Shown here piece after piece: positions 12,901 through 24,900 of a stretch of 64,000 bases of DNA (its first letter is position 1; each line of letters opens with the position of its first letter). The DNA is from Streptomyces viridiviolaceus (lineage in GTDB: Bacteria; Actinomycetota; Actinomycetes; Streptomycetales; Streptomycetaceae), in NCBI RefSeq assembly GCF_014650995.1, contig NZ_BMWA01000031.1, positions 39,507 through 103,506 on the forward strand, read 5' to 3'. Position numbers and translations under genes: made by a program. Below the pieces are notes generated by a model. It searched no databases, was not told the origin of the DNA, and was given only the letters and a program-made list of their open reading frames with translations.

Positions 12901-15900
12901 CCGCGACCCGGGCGCCGGACCCGGTGGCGCCCGAGGTCCCCCGCAGGGAGCGCTGCGCCTCCTGGGCGAAGGTGCCGGGCAGCGGGTCCCCGGTCTCCCG
13001 CAGGCCGTGGACGTCCGCGCTGATCTCCAGGCTGCCGCGCGCGTCGTTGCTGGTGCCCGGCACGGTGACGGGCTCGCGCAGGGTGCCCCGCGCGGCGAGG
13101 TCGAGGAACCACCGGCTCAGGTGCGGCGGACTGAAGATCGCCGCGATCTTGGACTGGAGCACGAACGGGCCGCCCTGCCAGGAGTTGGCGGCCGGTGACA
13201 TGCCGGTGAGCCGTCCGCGCCCGGTGAACAGGTCCTCGGCGGCTGCGCGCAGGGCGTTCAGGTCTCCGACGGTGCCGACGAAGCCGTCCCGCAGCAGGTC
13301 CGGGGTGAGCGGCAGTCCCTCGCGCGTGTACTCGACGGGCGCCTCGTGCCGCACCATGGCGGCCGGCCGGGGGCCGGCCGGGTCCGGCTGAGGCCGGGTC
13401 ACTTCCTCGGGGTGGCCCAGGCGCAGGGAGCCGGGCAGCACCTCGGTGCCGAGCGGGTGCCGGTCGTGCCGGCCGACCAGGGGCAGTCCCAGGCCGATCG
13501 CCGGTGAGGCCCCGCTCAGGGCCCAGTGCACATCGAGCCGGGCGGTGACCTCGACGTCGAACTCGGTCGTCCACGGCCGTACCGCGTGCCGCAGGGAGGT
13601 GCTGTCCTGCCGGCCGGTTCTCAGCTGACCGCCCGGCGAGGAGGTCTGGCCGGTGAGGGGGGAGGACCCCGAGGCGGCTCGCTGCGGCGCGTCGGAGTCG
13701 ATCACCGCCGGATACTCGATGTGCCCGAGGCCGGCGTCCGCGTCGCCGGTGCGTTCGACGGCCCGCAGGTTGCGGCCGTCCAGGACGTGGCCGCCGGGTT
13801 CCTGGCCCAGTGCCCGGGGGTTGAGCAGTCTGGCGGTGAGGGTGAGCCGGGCCGTGGTCGTCCGGAACTGGTCACGGTGGGGCACGAGGAGGGGCAGCCC
13901 CGTCAGCATGGTCTCCAGCAGGGCCTTGGTGCCCTGGTGGGCGGCCGTTTTCCACAGTTCCGCCTCGACCGCGTCGGCGTGTTCCCGGGACAGGAGCTCG
14001 CGCACCCTGGGCAGCAGCCGGCTGACGAACGGCCGGAGGTCCGGTACGGCGAGCAGTGCGGCCTGGTCGAAGCCGTCACCGCGCAGCACGTTCGACGGGG
14101 CCATGGGCAGCGGGTCTGCCGGGGCCCGGCCGGCCGGCTGCTCCGCCGGGGCCGGCCGGAGTCCCCGCGTGACGGCGGCCTCCCGCTGCATCAGCGCCAG
14201 TCCGGGCGCGCGCACCGGTTCGCCGTGGACCTCCCGCGTCGCGGCACGCCGCGAGCCGAGGCGGCCGAGGAGACCGACCCGGTGCTCGGCCCGGATGCGC
14301 ACGGTGACATGGAAGGTGACGGGTGCGTCGGCCCACACGTGCGGCCCGGTCGTGACGTCGGTCCGGTCGCTGAGCCCGCTCGCCGCGCGGTCCCCCGGCA
14401 GCCCGCTGTGGCGGGGGCGGCTGAACTCCGGTCCGGCACGGTTGAGGTCCGCGACGTTCACCTCCAGCGGGTCCGCGCCGGCCGGGTCGGACCCGAGGGT
14501 CAGCGACGTGCCGAGACCCGCGTAGAGGGACAGGCTGTCGTCGGTCTCCGTGTGCCGGACCACGGCGGTGCCCAGGGTGTGGTCGTACCGGTAGGCGTGC
14601 TCGCTCTCCCCGAGTGCGGTGAGCGGCCCGGGTACGGCCCGTACGGACACCTCGGCCCACTGCCGCAGCCCCAGGGAACTGGTGCCGACGGGGCGGGTCC
14701 ACAGCGGGTACGCGGCCCCGGTGAAGTCCCGCACGCGGGGTGCCAGCCCCTCCACCGCCGTTTCCAGCGCCGCTTCCTCCAGCGGGTCGAGAGCGGGCAC
14801 GCCGGCCCGGCGCAGCAGGTCCGTGACGTGCGCGGTGAGGTGGTCGGTCCGCACCAGGTGCAGGATGTCCTGCGGCAGCCGTTCCTCCGGGGGGGTCCAG
14901 GTGCGGGCCGGGCCGTCCTCTCCGGTGCGCGGCGTCCGGTGGGCACCGCCCTGCCCGTCGGGGCGGCTCTCCAGGGCCAGGGTGCGGACGAGGCGGCCGG
15001 TGCCGTCGTCCTCCATGACCAGGTCCTCCGGGACGAGCAGCGCGGTCCGGACCGGGACGGGGTCCAGGACGGCCGGGCCGGCGGCCGGGTCGCCGACCCG
15101 TTCCGCGGTGACCTCGACGTGCACGGGTCCGCCGAACTCGGACAGCCATAGCGATCCGCCGCCGGAGGCCCCGCCCGCGACGAACCCGCCCGACTCGGTG
15201 AGGGAGCCGCTCCAGCTCACGCCGGGGGCGAACCGGCCGCCCGCGCCGTCCGTGGCCTCGCCCGGGCCGGTGAGCAAGCCGCCGAGCGGGAGTTCGAGGC
15301 CCGCGGCGAGCTTCCACTGCCGGGTCGCCGAACTGGTCAGGTCGAAGTACGTGCCGTGGTAGACGTCCATCTGTCCGCGGTGGGACCGGACATGGCGGAA
15401 GCCCTCGGGGTCGAGGGTGGCACGCAGGGTGACCTTGACCCGTTCCGTCCCGTTCGTACTGGTCCGGGTCAGCGTCACCGAGTGCCCGGGACCCGTCATC
15501 CGGTGCATGACCCGGGCCAGTCCGCTCTCGCTGAGCAGCTCGTCCAGGGCCAGCTGGTTGCGTACCTGGTGCGCCGCCGGTGCGGCGCCGGGCCGCGCGG
15601 GAAGGGTCTCGGTCCGGGGCGCGGGGACGTCCCCCCACGGGTCACTCACGGCGAGGAAGCCGGGGAAGTGGTGGTGGACCAGCCGCAGGGTGCGCGCCCG
15701 TACCCGCTCGGCGTCGCTCCGGTCCATGTGGCCGACGCGGCTCGCGGGCGGCAGCCAGTCGCGGAACGCCGCGGGCAGCCGCAGTCCGCGTCCCGGTGCG
15801 GTCCTCGCCACGGCCTCCGGGTCGGTGGCGGTACGGCTCACCGCGGAGGCCGTCGGGCCCTCAGGACGTGCCCCCAGCCGGTCCGCGTCCGTGGCGAGCA

Positions 15901-18900
15901 TGCGCACCCGGGCGGTGAGCCAGGTCTCCGGGCCGCCGCGTCCGCCGAGGCCGCGGGTCTCGACGTTGACGTCGAACTCGACCACGGTGGTGGGCTCGTC
16001 CGTGAACCGCAGCCGGTGCAGTTCGACGCTGCCGGCCTGCTGCCCGGGGCGGGAGAAGTGCACGGACCTGACGTAGCCCAGGGACGGCAGCGGCAGCGGG
16101 AGGCCGGCGGCGGTCGCCGCGAGCGCCAGGGCGTCGGACACGCCGGTGGTGGAGGCGTCCCACTGGGTGGACGGTGCGCCCACCTCGGCGACATGCACGT
16201 CCTCGATGTCGGCACGGGACGGTCCGTCGAGGTCCGCGACGACCCTCGGGTTGTGGAAGGAGGCCCGCACCCGTACCGCGTCGGGCCGTCCGGTGACCGA
16301 GGACACCGGCACCGAGCGGTACCCGCCGGCGGTGGCCTGCGGCAGACCGGCCAGCAGCGTCCGCACCCGGGCGAAGGCGTCGAGCCGCTCGAAGGCGGGG
16401 GAGAACGGGTCGTCGTGCGAGGGGTCGACCGCGGCGAACACCGCTGCGCGGTAGTCGGCCGCGCCGGTGACCGACTCCAGCCACGAGAAGCGGGGCAGCG
16501 TGACGGGCTCGCCGACAACGGCCGGGCGCGGGGCGCGCTCCTCCCGCACCGCCGCCGGGTCGTGCGGGGCGCGGCGCAGGGCGGCGGTGCCGCCGTCCGC
16601 CGCGCCGGCCTGCTCCCGCAGCAGGGCGGAGGTGGCGTACTGCACGCCCTCCGGACGCGGCAGTTCGCGCAGCGCCTCGCGGGGGTGGCGGACCAGCAGG
16701 GAGTCCTCGACGACGGTCCGCCACCGCTGCGCGGTCCGGCCGCGGCGCTGGACCACGAGGTCGATCCCCACGTCGTGGCGGAAGACCACGGACCGGTCGG
16801 CGGACGGCCGCACGGTCCGGGTGGTCCCGACGGTGGAGGAGACCGTGGAGTCCGAGGTCCGGCCGGACCCGACGAGCAGGGCCCTCAGCGCGGCGCCGGC
16901 CTGTGCCACGGGCGGCACCAGAGCGAGGACCTGGGAGAACGGCAGGGCGATCGCCGCGTCGAGGCCGTGGCGGACCGTGCGCCGGGAGGAGGCCGTCTCC
17001 CGCCAGTCCAGCGGGCGCCGGCCGTGGTCGAGTACGCGTACGGCGTCCCCGGCGGCCGGGCCGGCGAGGGGTGCCCCGCGCGGGTCGGTGAGCTGGGTCC
17101 AGTCCCCCAGCCGCAGCCGTACGGTGACGGCGGCCCGGCCGTCGGGAAGCCCCAGGGTCAGCACGACGCGGTCGGCGACGGCCTGGCGCAGGAACTCGGC
17201 GCTGCCGAGGGTGTCGACGTACTCCGCCAGTGCCCGTGCGGCGGGCTCCCGTGACGCCTCTTCCAGCAGCGCCCCGATCCCCTCGCGGACCGCCGCGGGC
17301 AGCCGGTCGTCGGCGAACGCGAACGTCTCGTCGCCCACGCCGTGCCGGAACCCGGGGGAGGTGGCGTGGGCGGGCGGCGCGAAGAGCAACTCCGCGTCGC
17401 GGCGGTCGCGGGCCTGCTGGAGGTCCTCGGCGGCGGGCCCGGTCCCCTCGGCCTCCCGCTCCTCCTGGGGCGCCGGGCCGGTGGCCGGGGCCGCCTCGGC
17501 CACCGGCCCGGGGTCGAGCAGGGCACCCAGGCCGCGCACCACTGCGGGACGCGGCTCCAGGACGGCGCGGGCCAGTTCTCCGGCCTCCGAGGACGGCGGG
17601 GTGTCGGCCAGCCGCAGCACGTCCTCCTCGCCCTCGGGGCCGGCGGCGGCTGCGGCCTCCTCGTCCGGGACGTCGACCAGTTCACCGTCGCGGAACGTGG
17701 TGCGGGTCCGTCGGGGCAGCGCGGTCAGCCAGCCCGCCCGGCCGTGGAACGGTGTGATGTGCACCCCGCCGGAGGTGCTGATGCCGACGATGCCGGTGGG
17801 GCCGGTGACCGTGAGCCCCAGGCTGTCGGCGAGGGACTGGATGTAGGGCGTCTCGACGAGGGAGCCGGGGCGGCCGGCGTAACAGATGACGGTGACCACG
17901 GCGCTGTCCGCACGCCGCACCGCGCCGCTCCAGAACGCCCGGAACGCGGTGTGGCGGCGCAGCAGGGCGCCGGTCTCCTCGCCGGTGAACTCCACCGCGC
18001 GGCCGTCGCGGGTGTGCAGGCGGACGGTGGCCCTGCCTTCGGGGCCGTGGGCGACGAGGTAGTGCCTCGGGGCGCCGTCCGTCCAGGGGTTGGTCCCGGT
18101 GAGGCCCGGGTCCGTGTCCCCGGCCCGGCCCGCGCTGAAGGAGGTGGTCCCGGGAAGGGCGCGGAACGCGGACTCGGCCCGGGCCATCTCACGGGGACTC
18201 AGCGACATGTGGCCGATGACGCGGCCGGTGCCCGGCTCGGCGAACGGTGTCATCAGCAGCGTACGGAAGTGGAAGCGCTCGCCGGTCACCGACCGGACGT
18301 ACGGGTCCGGCCCGGCGGTGTCCCGTGCGGCGGCGCCGGGCTGTGTGTCACCGGGCTCGACCCGCATCCAGTGGCCCTCGGGCCGGCTGCCGTCCGCCTC
18401 CGTGACGGTACGGATGCGCAGGGCGCCGAAGGAGTCGGGTACCAGGTCGACCCGGCCGCTGTGCGACCACACCGGCACGCCGGTGCGCTCCGCCACCGTC
18501 CTGGCCAGGTCCAGGCCGTACCGGGCACCGTCCTCGGTGACCAGCCACAGCGGCCGGTCGTCGATGCGGTGCTGGGCGGCCAGGTCCGCGAACTGGTCCG
18601 GCGACAGCCGCACCCGTGCGCCGTCGCGGCGGGCCAGGACGGCCGGCTCCGCGGGCGGCGGGGCCGGATCGTAGGCGAACCGCAGCACGAAGCCGTCGGG
18701 TGTGTCCAGCAGTCGGGTGCCGTTGGCGGGGCCCTCGTGCGCGCCGTCGCCGAGGTCGAGTCCGACGACGTTCCCGGTGCCGTCGAGCAGCGGACGGACG
18801 TCGACGGCGGGCCGCGGCCGACGGGTGTCCGCCGCAACGTCGGCAACGGTCCGCGCGGCCGGTCCGCGGTGCTCCTGGACCGGGTCCGCCGCCCGGCCGT

Positions 18901-21900
18901 CCAGGGTGGCGGCGTCCAGGGTGAGCGGGGGCTCGCCGTAGGTCTCGGGGTCGAGGCCCAGCTCACGCAGTGTGCCCCGGGTCTCCTCCAGCTTCGCGCG
19001 CGCCCTGGGCAGGGTCCGCGTGTTGTGGCTGCTCTGCGCGGCCCGCTCCTCGGCCAGCGCCGCGTGGTACCTCGTCAGCGCGTCCACGAGGCGGACCACC
19101 TCGGGGTCGGCCGCGAGGGCGGACCTCGCGGCGGGCGCGGTGGCGGCGGTCCCGGCGTCCTTGCGCTTGCCCTTGCCGGCCGCGGCCCGCGTCTGGGCCT
19201 CGGCCCGGTCGGCCGCCTCCCGCACGAGGGCGACCGAGGCCACCAGGGCCGGGTGGTTGCGGACCGCGTCGATGTCGAGCGGTCCGTTGACGTAACGGCC
19301 GCTGTGCCCCTCCCACTTGTACATGTTGCCCTGGCGGGCCGTGCTGAGGGCGTACACCAGGACGTCCACCCGGCCGTCGGGCGCCAGCACGTAGGCGAAC
19401 GACGCGCCGCCGCTGCCGCCGTCCAGGTGCACGTGCAGGGCGCGGTTGGCACGTACGTCGCTCTCGCGGGGACGCAGTTCTCCCCCGGCGACCCGGCGCA
19501 GTACCCGGAGCTGTTCGGGCGCGAGGCGGTCCGGGTGCAGATGGGTGGCGTACACGAGCCGGCCGCTCAGTTCCCAGGTGTCGCTCCGGTGGGGGGCGAA
19601 GGACGCCAGCCGCTCGGCGGTCCGGGTGGCTTCCTCCGCACGGCGGGCCTCCCGCTCCTCCCGCGCGCGGGTCCACACCGGGCGGGCCGCCTCGGCGACC
19701 CGGCCGTGGAAGTCGCCCGTCAGCACCACGCCGGCACGGTCCAGCCAGTTCTGGTGGTCGCTCTCGAAGCTCTCCAGGGCCCGGTCCTCGCCGCGCAGGT
19801 ACGTGCCGAAGGCGTACTCCGGCCAGGAGGACGGGCGCTGGGCGAGGTCTTCGGCGACGGACGGAGCCGCGATGAGCAGCGGCAGGAGTTCGGGGGCGCC
19901 GCCGAGCGCGGCCACGACCTCGCCGCCGGCGGGCCCGAGCAGCAGGTCCGCGGCCTCGGGCACGGACGCCAGCGCCTGGGCCCAGACGGACCCGCGAGCG
20001 GGGCGCGCGCCCTGCTTGCGGGCGGCGCCCGACCGGTCCCGGCCCGTGTCCTGGGCGGGGCGCCGCTGGGCGGGGGCCGCGCTGGTCCGTGCGGGGCCGG
20101 CCGCGGTCGACAGGGCGCGCAGCAGCGGCTCGGGCGAGGGGTCCTCGGCGAGCGCCCGGAAGCCGTCGGCGTCGCTCGCCAGGGCGCGCAGGGTGGTGGT
20201 GAGGTCCGGCACGCGCAGCGCCTGTTCGTACCAGGAAGGGGTCCGCAGGAAGCGCGCGGCGAAGACCGGCTGCCCGTTCAGGAAGTGCGTCAGGTCCGCG
20301 TTGGCCAGCAGTCGCCGCAGGTCCTCGCCGGCCATCGCGCCGACCGCCCGCGCCTGGTCGGCCAGCACCGTCAGGAAGGTCGCTCGGGTGGCGAGCCGGC
20401 GCACGACCTGGGGTGTCAGGGCCTCGGCGATGTTCCGGCCCGCCAGGGCGGCCGCCCACACGGGGCTGCGTTCCACGGCGTGCCGCAGCAGGGCGTGGCT
20501 GCGCAGCAGGGCGTCCAGCAGCCACGGCGCGCGGCGCAGTTCGGCGATGGTCCCCGGGAAGTCCGCCAGGGTGTCGGCCAGGTCGCGGACCGAGGTGAGG
20601 GCCCGGCGCAGCACGTGGCCGCCGCGGGCGAGGTCCACGACCACCGAGGGCTGCTCGCGCAGCAGGCGGTGCACCGACGGGCGGTGCGCCAGCAGCCGGG
20701 CCAGGTGTTCGTCCGACTCCAGGGCGGCCACGACCGCCGGCGAGGCCATCGCCGTCCTCGTCAGTTCCTGGTCCGAGAGCACCTCCCTGACCTGGCCGGG
20801 GTGGGTGGTGAACGCGTGCATCAGCGCTTCGTTGCTCAGCAGGGCCGCGTAGCCGGCCGCGTCGGGCAGCAGGCCGGGGTTGTCCGCGAGCCCCTCCGCG
20901 AGCCACGGAACGTCGGCCAGCGTGTCCAGCAGGTCCGGGTGGCGCGCCACCGCCCGCACCATCTCCGCGCTGCTCACCACGGCGCGGATGACCGTCCGCC
21001 CGACGTCGTCGACCGCCTCGTCCGCCAGCAGCCGGCGCAGTGCGGGCTCGGCCAGCAGCGCGTCGGCGACCGGGCCTCCGTCGGCCATGACGCGGGCGGC
21101 GTCCGGGCTCTGGTGGACGAGATCGGCGTCCGATTCCTCCGGCAGCTTGAAGTAGTAGGTGTCGTAGGCGAACAGCAGGAGCCTGCTCAGTTCGGGATTG
21201 CCGACGTAGTGAGGGATGGCTTCGGGCGTGCCGATGATGCGGGCGCGTGTGTGCTGGTCGGTCAGGAACAGCCGGTAGAGGTAGTCGTTGTCCCGCAGGG
21301 CGCGGGTGAACGACTCGCTGGACACCAGGAGAAGCAGGACGTTCTCGGAGTGGTCCTCGAACAGGCGGGCGAGTGCCGGGCGGGCCCGGAGCGTTTCGAG
21401 GAGTTCGGTGTTGCGGTAGAGACCGACGGCGAGCGCCTCCCGTCCGTGGGCCAGGTCCATGAGCCACCGGTCGGCCCGGACCGCCTCGCTGACGTGCCTG
21501 ACCCACTGGTGTTCCAGGGGGCCGAGGTCGGGGTTGCGCGTGTCGAGGTCCCGCATCGCCTCGTCGTGCGGCTTCGAGAGCGACGAGACCAGCCAGTCGT
21601 CCCCACGCTGGTGGGCGATGCCCTCCGGGTAGAGCACGGCCTCGCCGACACTGCGCACCACGTCGAGGAGTGCGGTGACCCAGGCCCGGCTGCTCTTCTT
21701 CTTCCGCGTCCTGCGCTGCTCGGAGACGCGGGCGAAGTGGGCGTCGAGTGTGCCGTCGTTCAGCCGTGCGGCGAAGTCCGGCCGGGCCACGGCCTCGGCG
21801 AACGCCTCGGGGGCGGACAGCAGCAGGTCCAGGGCCAGGGCGTGGTCCGGCCGGGCCAACGCGTCGAGCAGCTCGGGGGTGTCGAAGAGGCGCTGCCAGT

Positions 21901-24900
21901 GCTGGACCGAGAGGGGTGTGCCGAAGCGTGCGGCGATCTCGTCGACGAGCTTGCCGTACGGGGCCAGGTTCGCCAGCTGTCTCTTGCCGACGGCGACGGC
22001 GGCGTGCGCGTTGCGGCTGAGCAGCCGCAGCAGCGCGCCGTCGTGGCGCAGCAGGACCGTCTCCAGGGTCCTCGTGCCGCTCAGCCGGTTCATCATGTCC
22101 GGCACGCCCGAGTGGTTGATGACCGCGATGAGCCGGTCGTCGTGGCCCAGCCGGGACCGGGTGCGGGCCAGCGTCGCGGCCGCGGCCTCGAGGCCGGACA
22201 TCATCACGGCGCGCTCCGCCACGGCCGGATTGGTGATGAGCGAGGTCGTCAGCCAGGGAGCGCGGTCCAGCGCCCTGCCGATGCGCTCCAGGACGTCGTC
22301 CCCGCCGCCACTGGCGATTTCGGACCGCAGGGTGCCGTGGCGCAGCACCGCCGTGAGGACGCCGGGTCGCAGCAGGACCTCGTTGCCGTCGGCCACCAGC
22401 TCCCTGACCTCGTGGCTCCCCGGGCTGAACAGCCTGCGGTACTCGTGCGGGTACGCCAGCAGCCGGGGGGTGCTCCGCAGCACCTCCAGCAGCTCCTCCT
22501 CCTGCCATACCGCCGCCGTCGCACCGGGTTCGGCGAGCACGACCTCGAGAGCGGGGTCGGCGGACTCTCCCTCCGGGCCCGCGACGGGCGGGGGCGGGCC
22601 GGCGTCGCGCAGTGCCGTGGCGAGCATCTCGTCGGGCACGCCGTCGAAGGCGCGCGGATCGTGCGAGAGCCGTTCGGCGACCGCCGGGTTGCCCACCGCC
22701 GTGGCGATCAGCTCCTTGGAGCGGGCCAGTCTGGCCGCGAAGCCGGGCACGTCCGACAGCACGTCGATGAGGAGCGGGTCGGCGGCGAGCGCGTCCAGGA
22801 CGGAGGTGTCCCTCATCGCGAGGTCGAGCAGGGCGGGCACCCGGACGAGCACGTAGGCCTGGTCGGCATGGGCGTGCAGCGCCCTGCGCAGTTCCCGGTG
22901 GGCGAACAGCCTGCGGTAGTCGACGGGCACCGGGGCGAGGTCCCGCGTCACCGCCACGAGCGCGGAGATCAGTGCCCAGTCCTCGGAGAGGGAGAGCGCC
23001 TGGTGCACCGGGCGTTCGGCGCGGACCAGCGCGTACCCCGCCTCCGGCGCGACATCCAGGAGCATGGCGAGCGTCCGGTAGGGCGCATCCATCACGACGC
23101 GGATCAGGTCGATCTGGCCGTTGAGGAGGTGGGGTATGGACGGGTACAGCAGGAGGTCCTTCGCCCATACCACCTCGCTCTCGATCGCCTCGACGATCTC
23201 CCTGCCGCGGGTGGGGTGCTTCATCAGGAAGGCGTCGAGGTAATCGGGGTTGTCCACCAGGCGTTCGGCGTCGCCCCCGTACTCCTCCAGCATGACTTCG
23301 AGCCGGTCGAGGAAGGACGGTGAGGAGGCGAGCACCTCCGGCATGTCGGGGTGTGCGAAGAGGAGGTCCGTCAGGCCGTCGACCCGCAGCGCGCGCTCCA
23401 CCAGGTGCACGGCGTCGGGCTGCAGGACCCGGGTGACGGCCTCGGCGTTCGCCTCGTCGAGCCATCTGACGTCCGCGACCATCATCTCGGTCAGGGTTCT
23501 GGCCGGCCAGGCGTCGTGCCATCCGGACCGCTGCGCGGCGGCGAAGAGGGTGCGCCGCACCGCCAGCCGGGCTTCGGCGGGTATGTCCGTCTCGGCCAGG
23601 GCCGCTTCCAGGCGCCCGACCGCGCTCGCGGGAAGGGTGGCGGGGCGGGCCGGACCGGCCGGCTGTCCGGTGGTGGTCCCCTCGGCCACGGCGGCCGTCT
23701 CCTGGGCGTTGCCGCCCCGGCCGGGCTTGCGTCGCTTGGACCTGCCCGTGCGAGGGGCGTCGGACGGCGCCGGGGCCGGCTCGTCACCGGCCAGCTCGAT
23801 CAGTGCCTCGTCGCGCCCCGCCGCGGGCCGGCCCGTCGTCTCCGTGGCGTCCGGGCGGGTGACGTGGTCCGGGTCGAGCCCCAGGTCCCGCAGCGTCTGC
23901 TGTGCGGTCTTGAGCGCGCCGGCCGTCCTGGCCTGCTCACGTGCCTGGGCCCGCTTGTCCCGCGACGGGCGGGCGGTGTCCTGGGCGAGGACCGCCGCGT
24001 GGTACTGGGCCAGGGCGGCCGCGAGCCGGTCCAGTTCCGGATCGAGGGGCTGCGTCCCGGCGTCACCGGCCGGACGCCGCTCCCCCGCGGCGCTCCTCGT
24101 CGTGTCCTTGCCCTTGCGCTGCGTGGCCTCTCGCGCGGCTCGTTCGGCTGCCTCGCGCACCAGCGTCGTGGAGGTGACGAGGGCGGGCTCGTTGCGCACC
24201 GCGTCGATCTCCAGCGGGCCGTCCACGTAGCGGCTGCCGTGCCCGTCCCACTGGTACTTGTTGCCCTGGCGGACCGAACTGATGGCGTACACCAGCGTGT
24301 CGACCCGGCCGTCCCCGGCGAGGACGTAGGCGAAGGAGGCGCCGCCGCTGCCGCCGTCGAGGTGGACGTGGAGCGCCTGGTGGGCCCGGACCTCGCTCTC
24401 CCGTGGCCGGCGCCGCGCGTCGGCGACCTCGGCCAGTACCCGGGACTGTCCCGGTGACAGGTGCTCCGCGCGGACGTGCCGGGCGTAGACCAGGCGGCCG
24501 CTGTACTCCCAGGTCTCCGGCCGGTGCGGCTGGAAGGCGGCCACCCGCTCCGCGACCCGGGCGGCTTCCTCGGCCCTTGCCGCGTCGCGCAGCGTGCGCG
24601 CCCGGTCCCAGACCCGCTGTGCCATGTCCCGGACCCGGGTGTGGTAGTCCGTCTCCAGTACGGCGCCCAGGCCGGCGAGCCAGTGGTGGAAGTCGGTCTC
24701 GAAGGTTTCCGGCCGGTCCTCGCCGGACGCCAGGAACGTGCCGAAGGTGTAGTCGCGCCAGGCGGCGGGTTCCCCCGTCAGGTTCTCCAGTACCGCGGGG
24801 GCGCCCAGGAGCAGCGGCAGCAGCTCCGGGTTGCGGCCCAGTTCACCGGCCGCTTCCGCCGCGGACGGGCTCAGCAGCAGATCGGCCGCCTCCGGTACGG

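Larger units (their letters stand above)
6740..17689 (-). other. Beta-rich scaffold region 1 of the giant protein
   Basis: Residues about 11,013-14,660. The dominant pattern is alternating hydrophobic/polar strands with Thr, Val, Arg and Gly, for example VHVEVTAERVGDPA, FHVTVRIRAEHRVG and FEVTVTRARGS, often around paired strands with Gly-rich turns (GLGTSLTLGSDPAG). Disordered Pro/Ala/Gln spacers break it near 12380-11990 and 8750-8500. It seems to contain many diverged copies of one beta module, but I could not delimit a unit by eye. No catalytic motif was recognised. Confidence 0.5.

Noticed and set aside
17342..23323. A 1,993-codon plus-strand open frame
   Set aside because: Antisense to solenoid module B and the peptidase domain; low-complexity His/Gln/Arg/Gly composition and no sensible start site.
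18963..23522. A 1,519-codon minus-strand open frame in another frame
   Set aside because: Overlaps the giant gene in a different frame with Arg/Pro/Gly/Ala-only composition, unlike the domain-rich giant frame.
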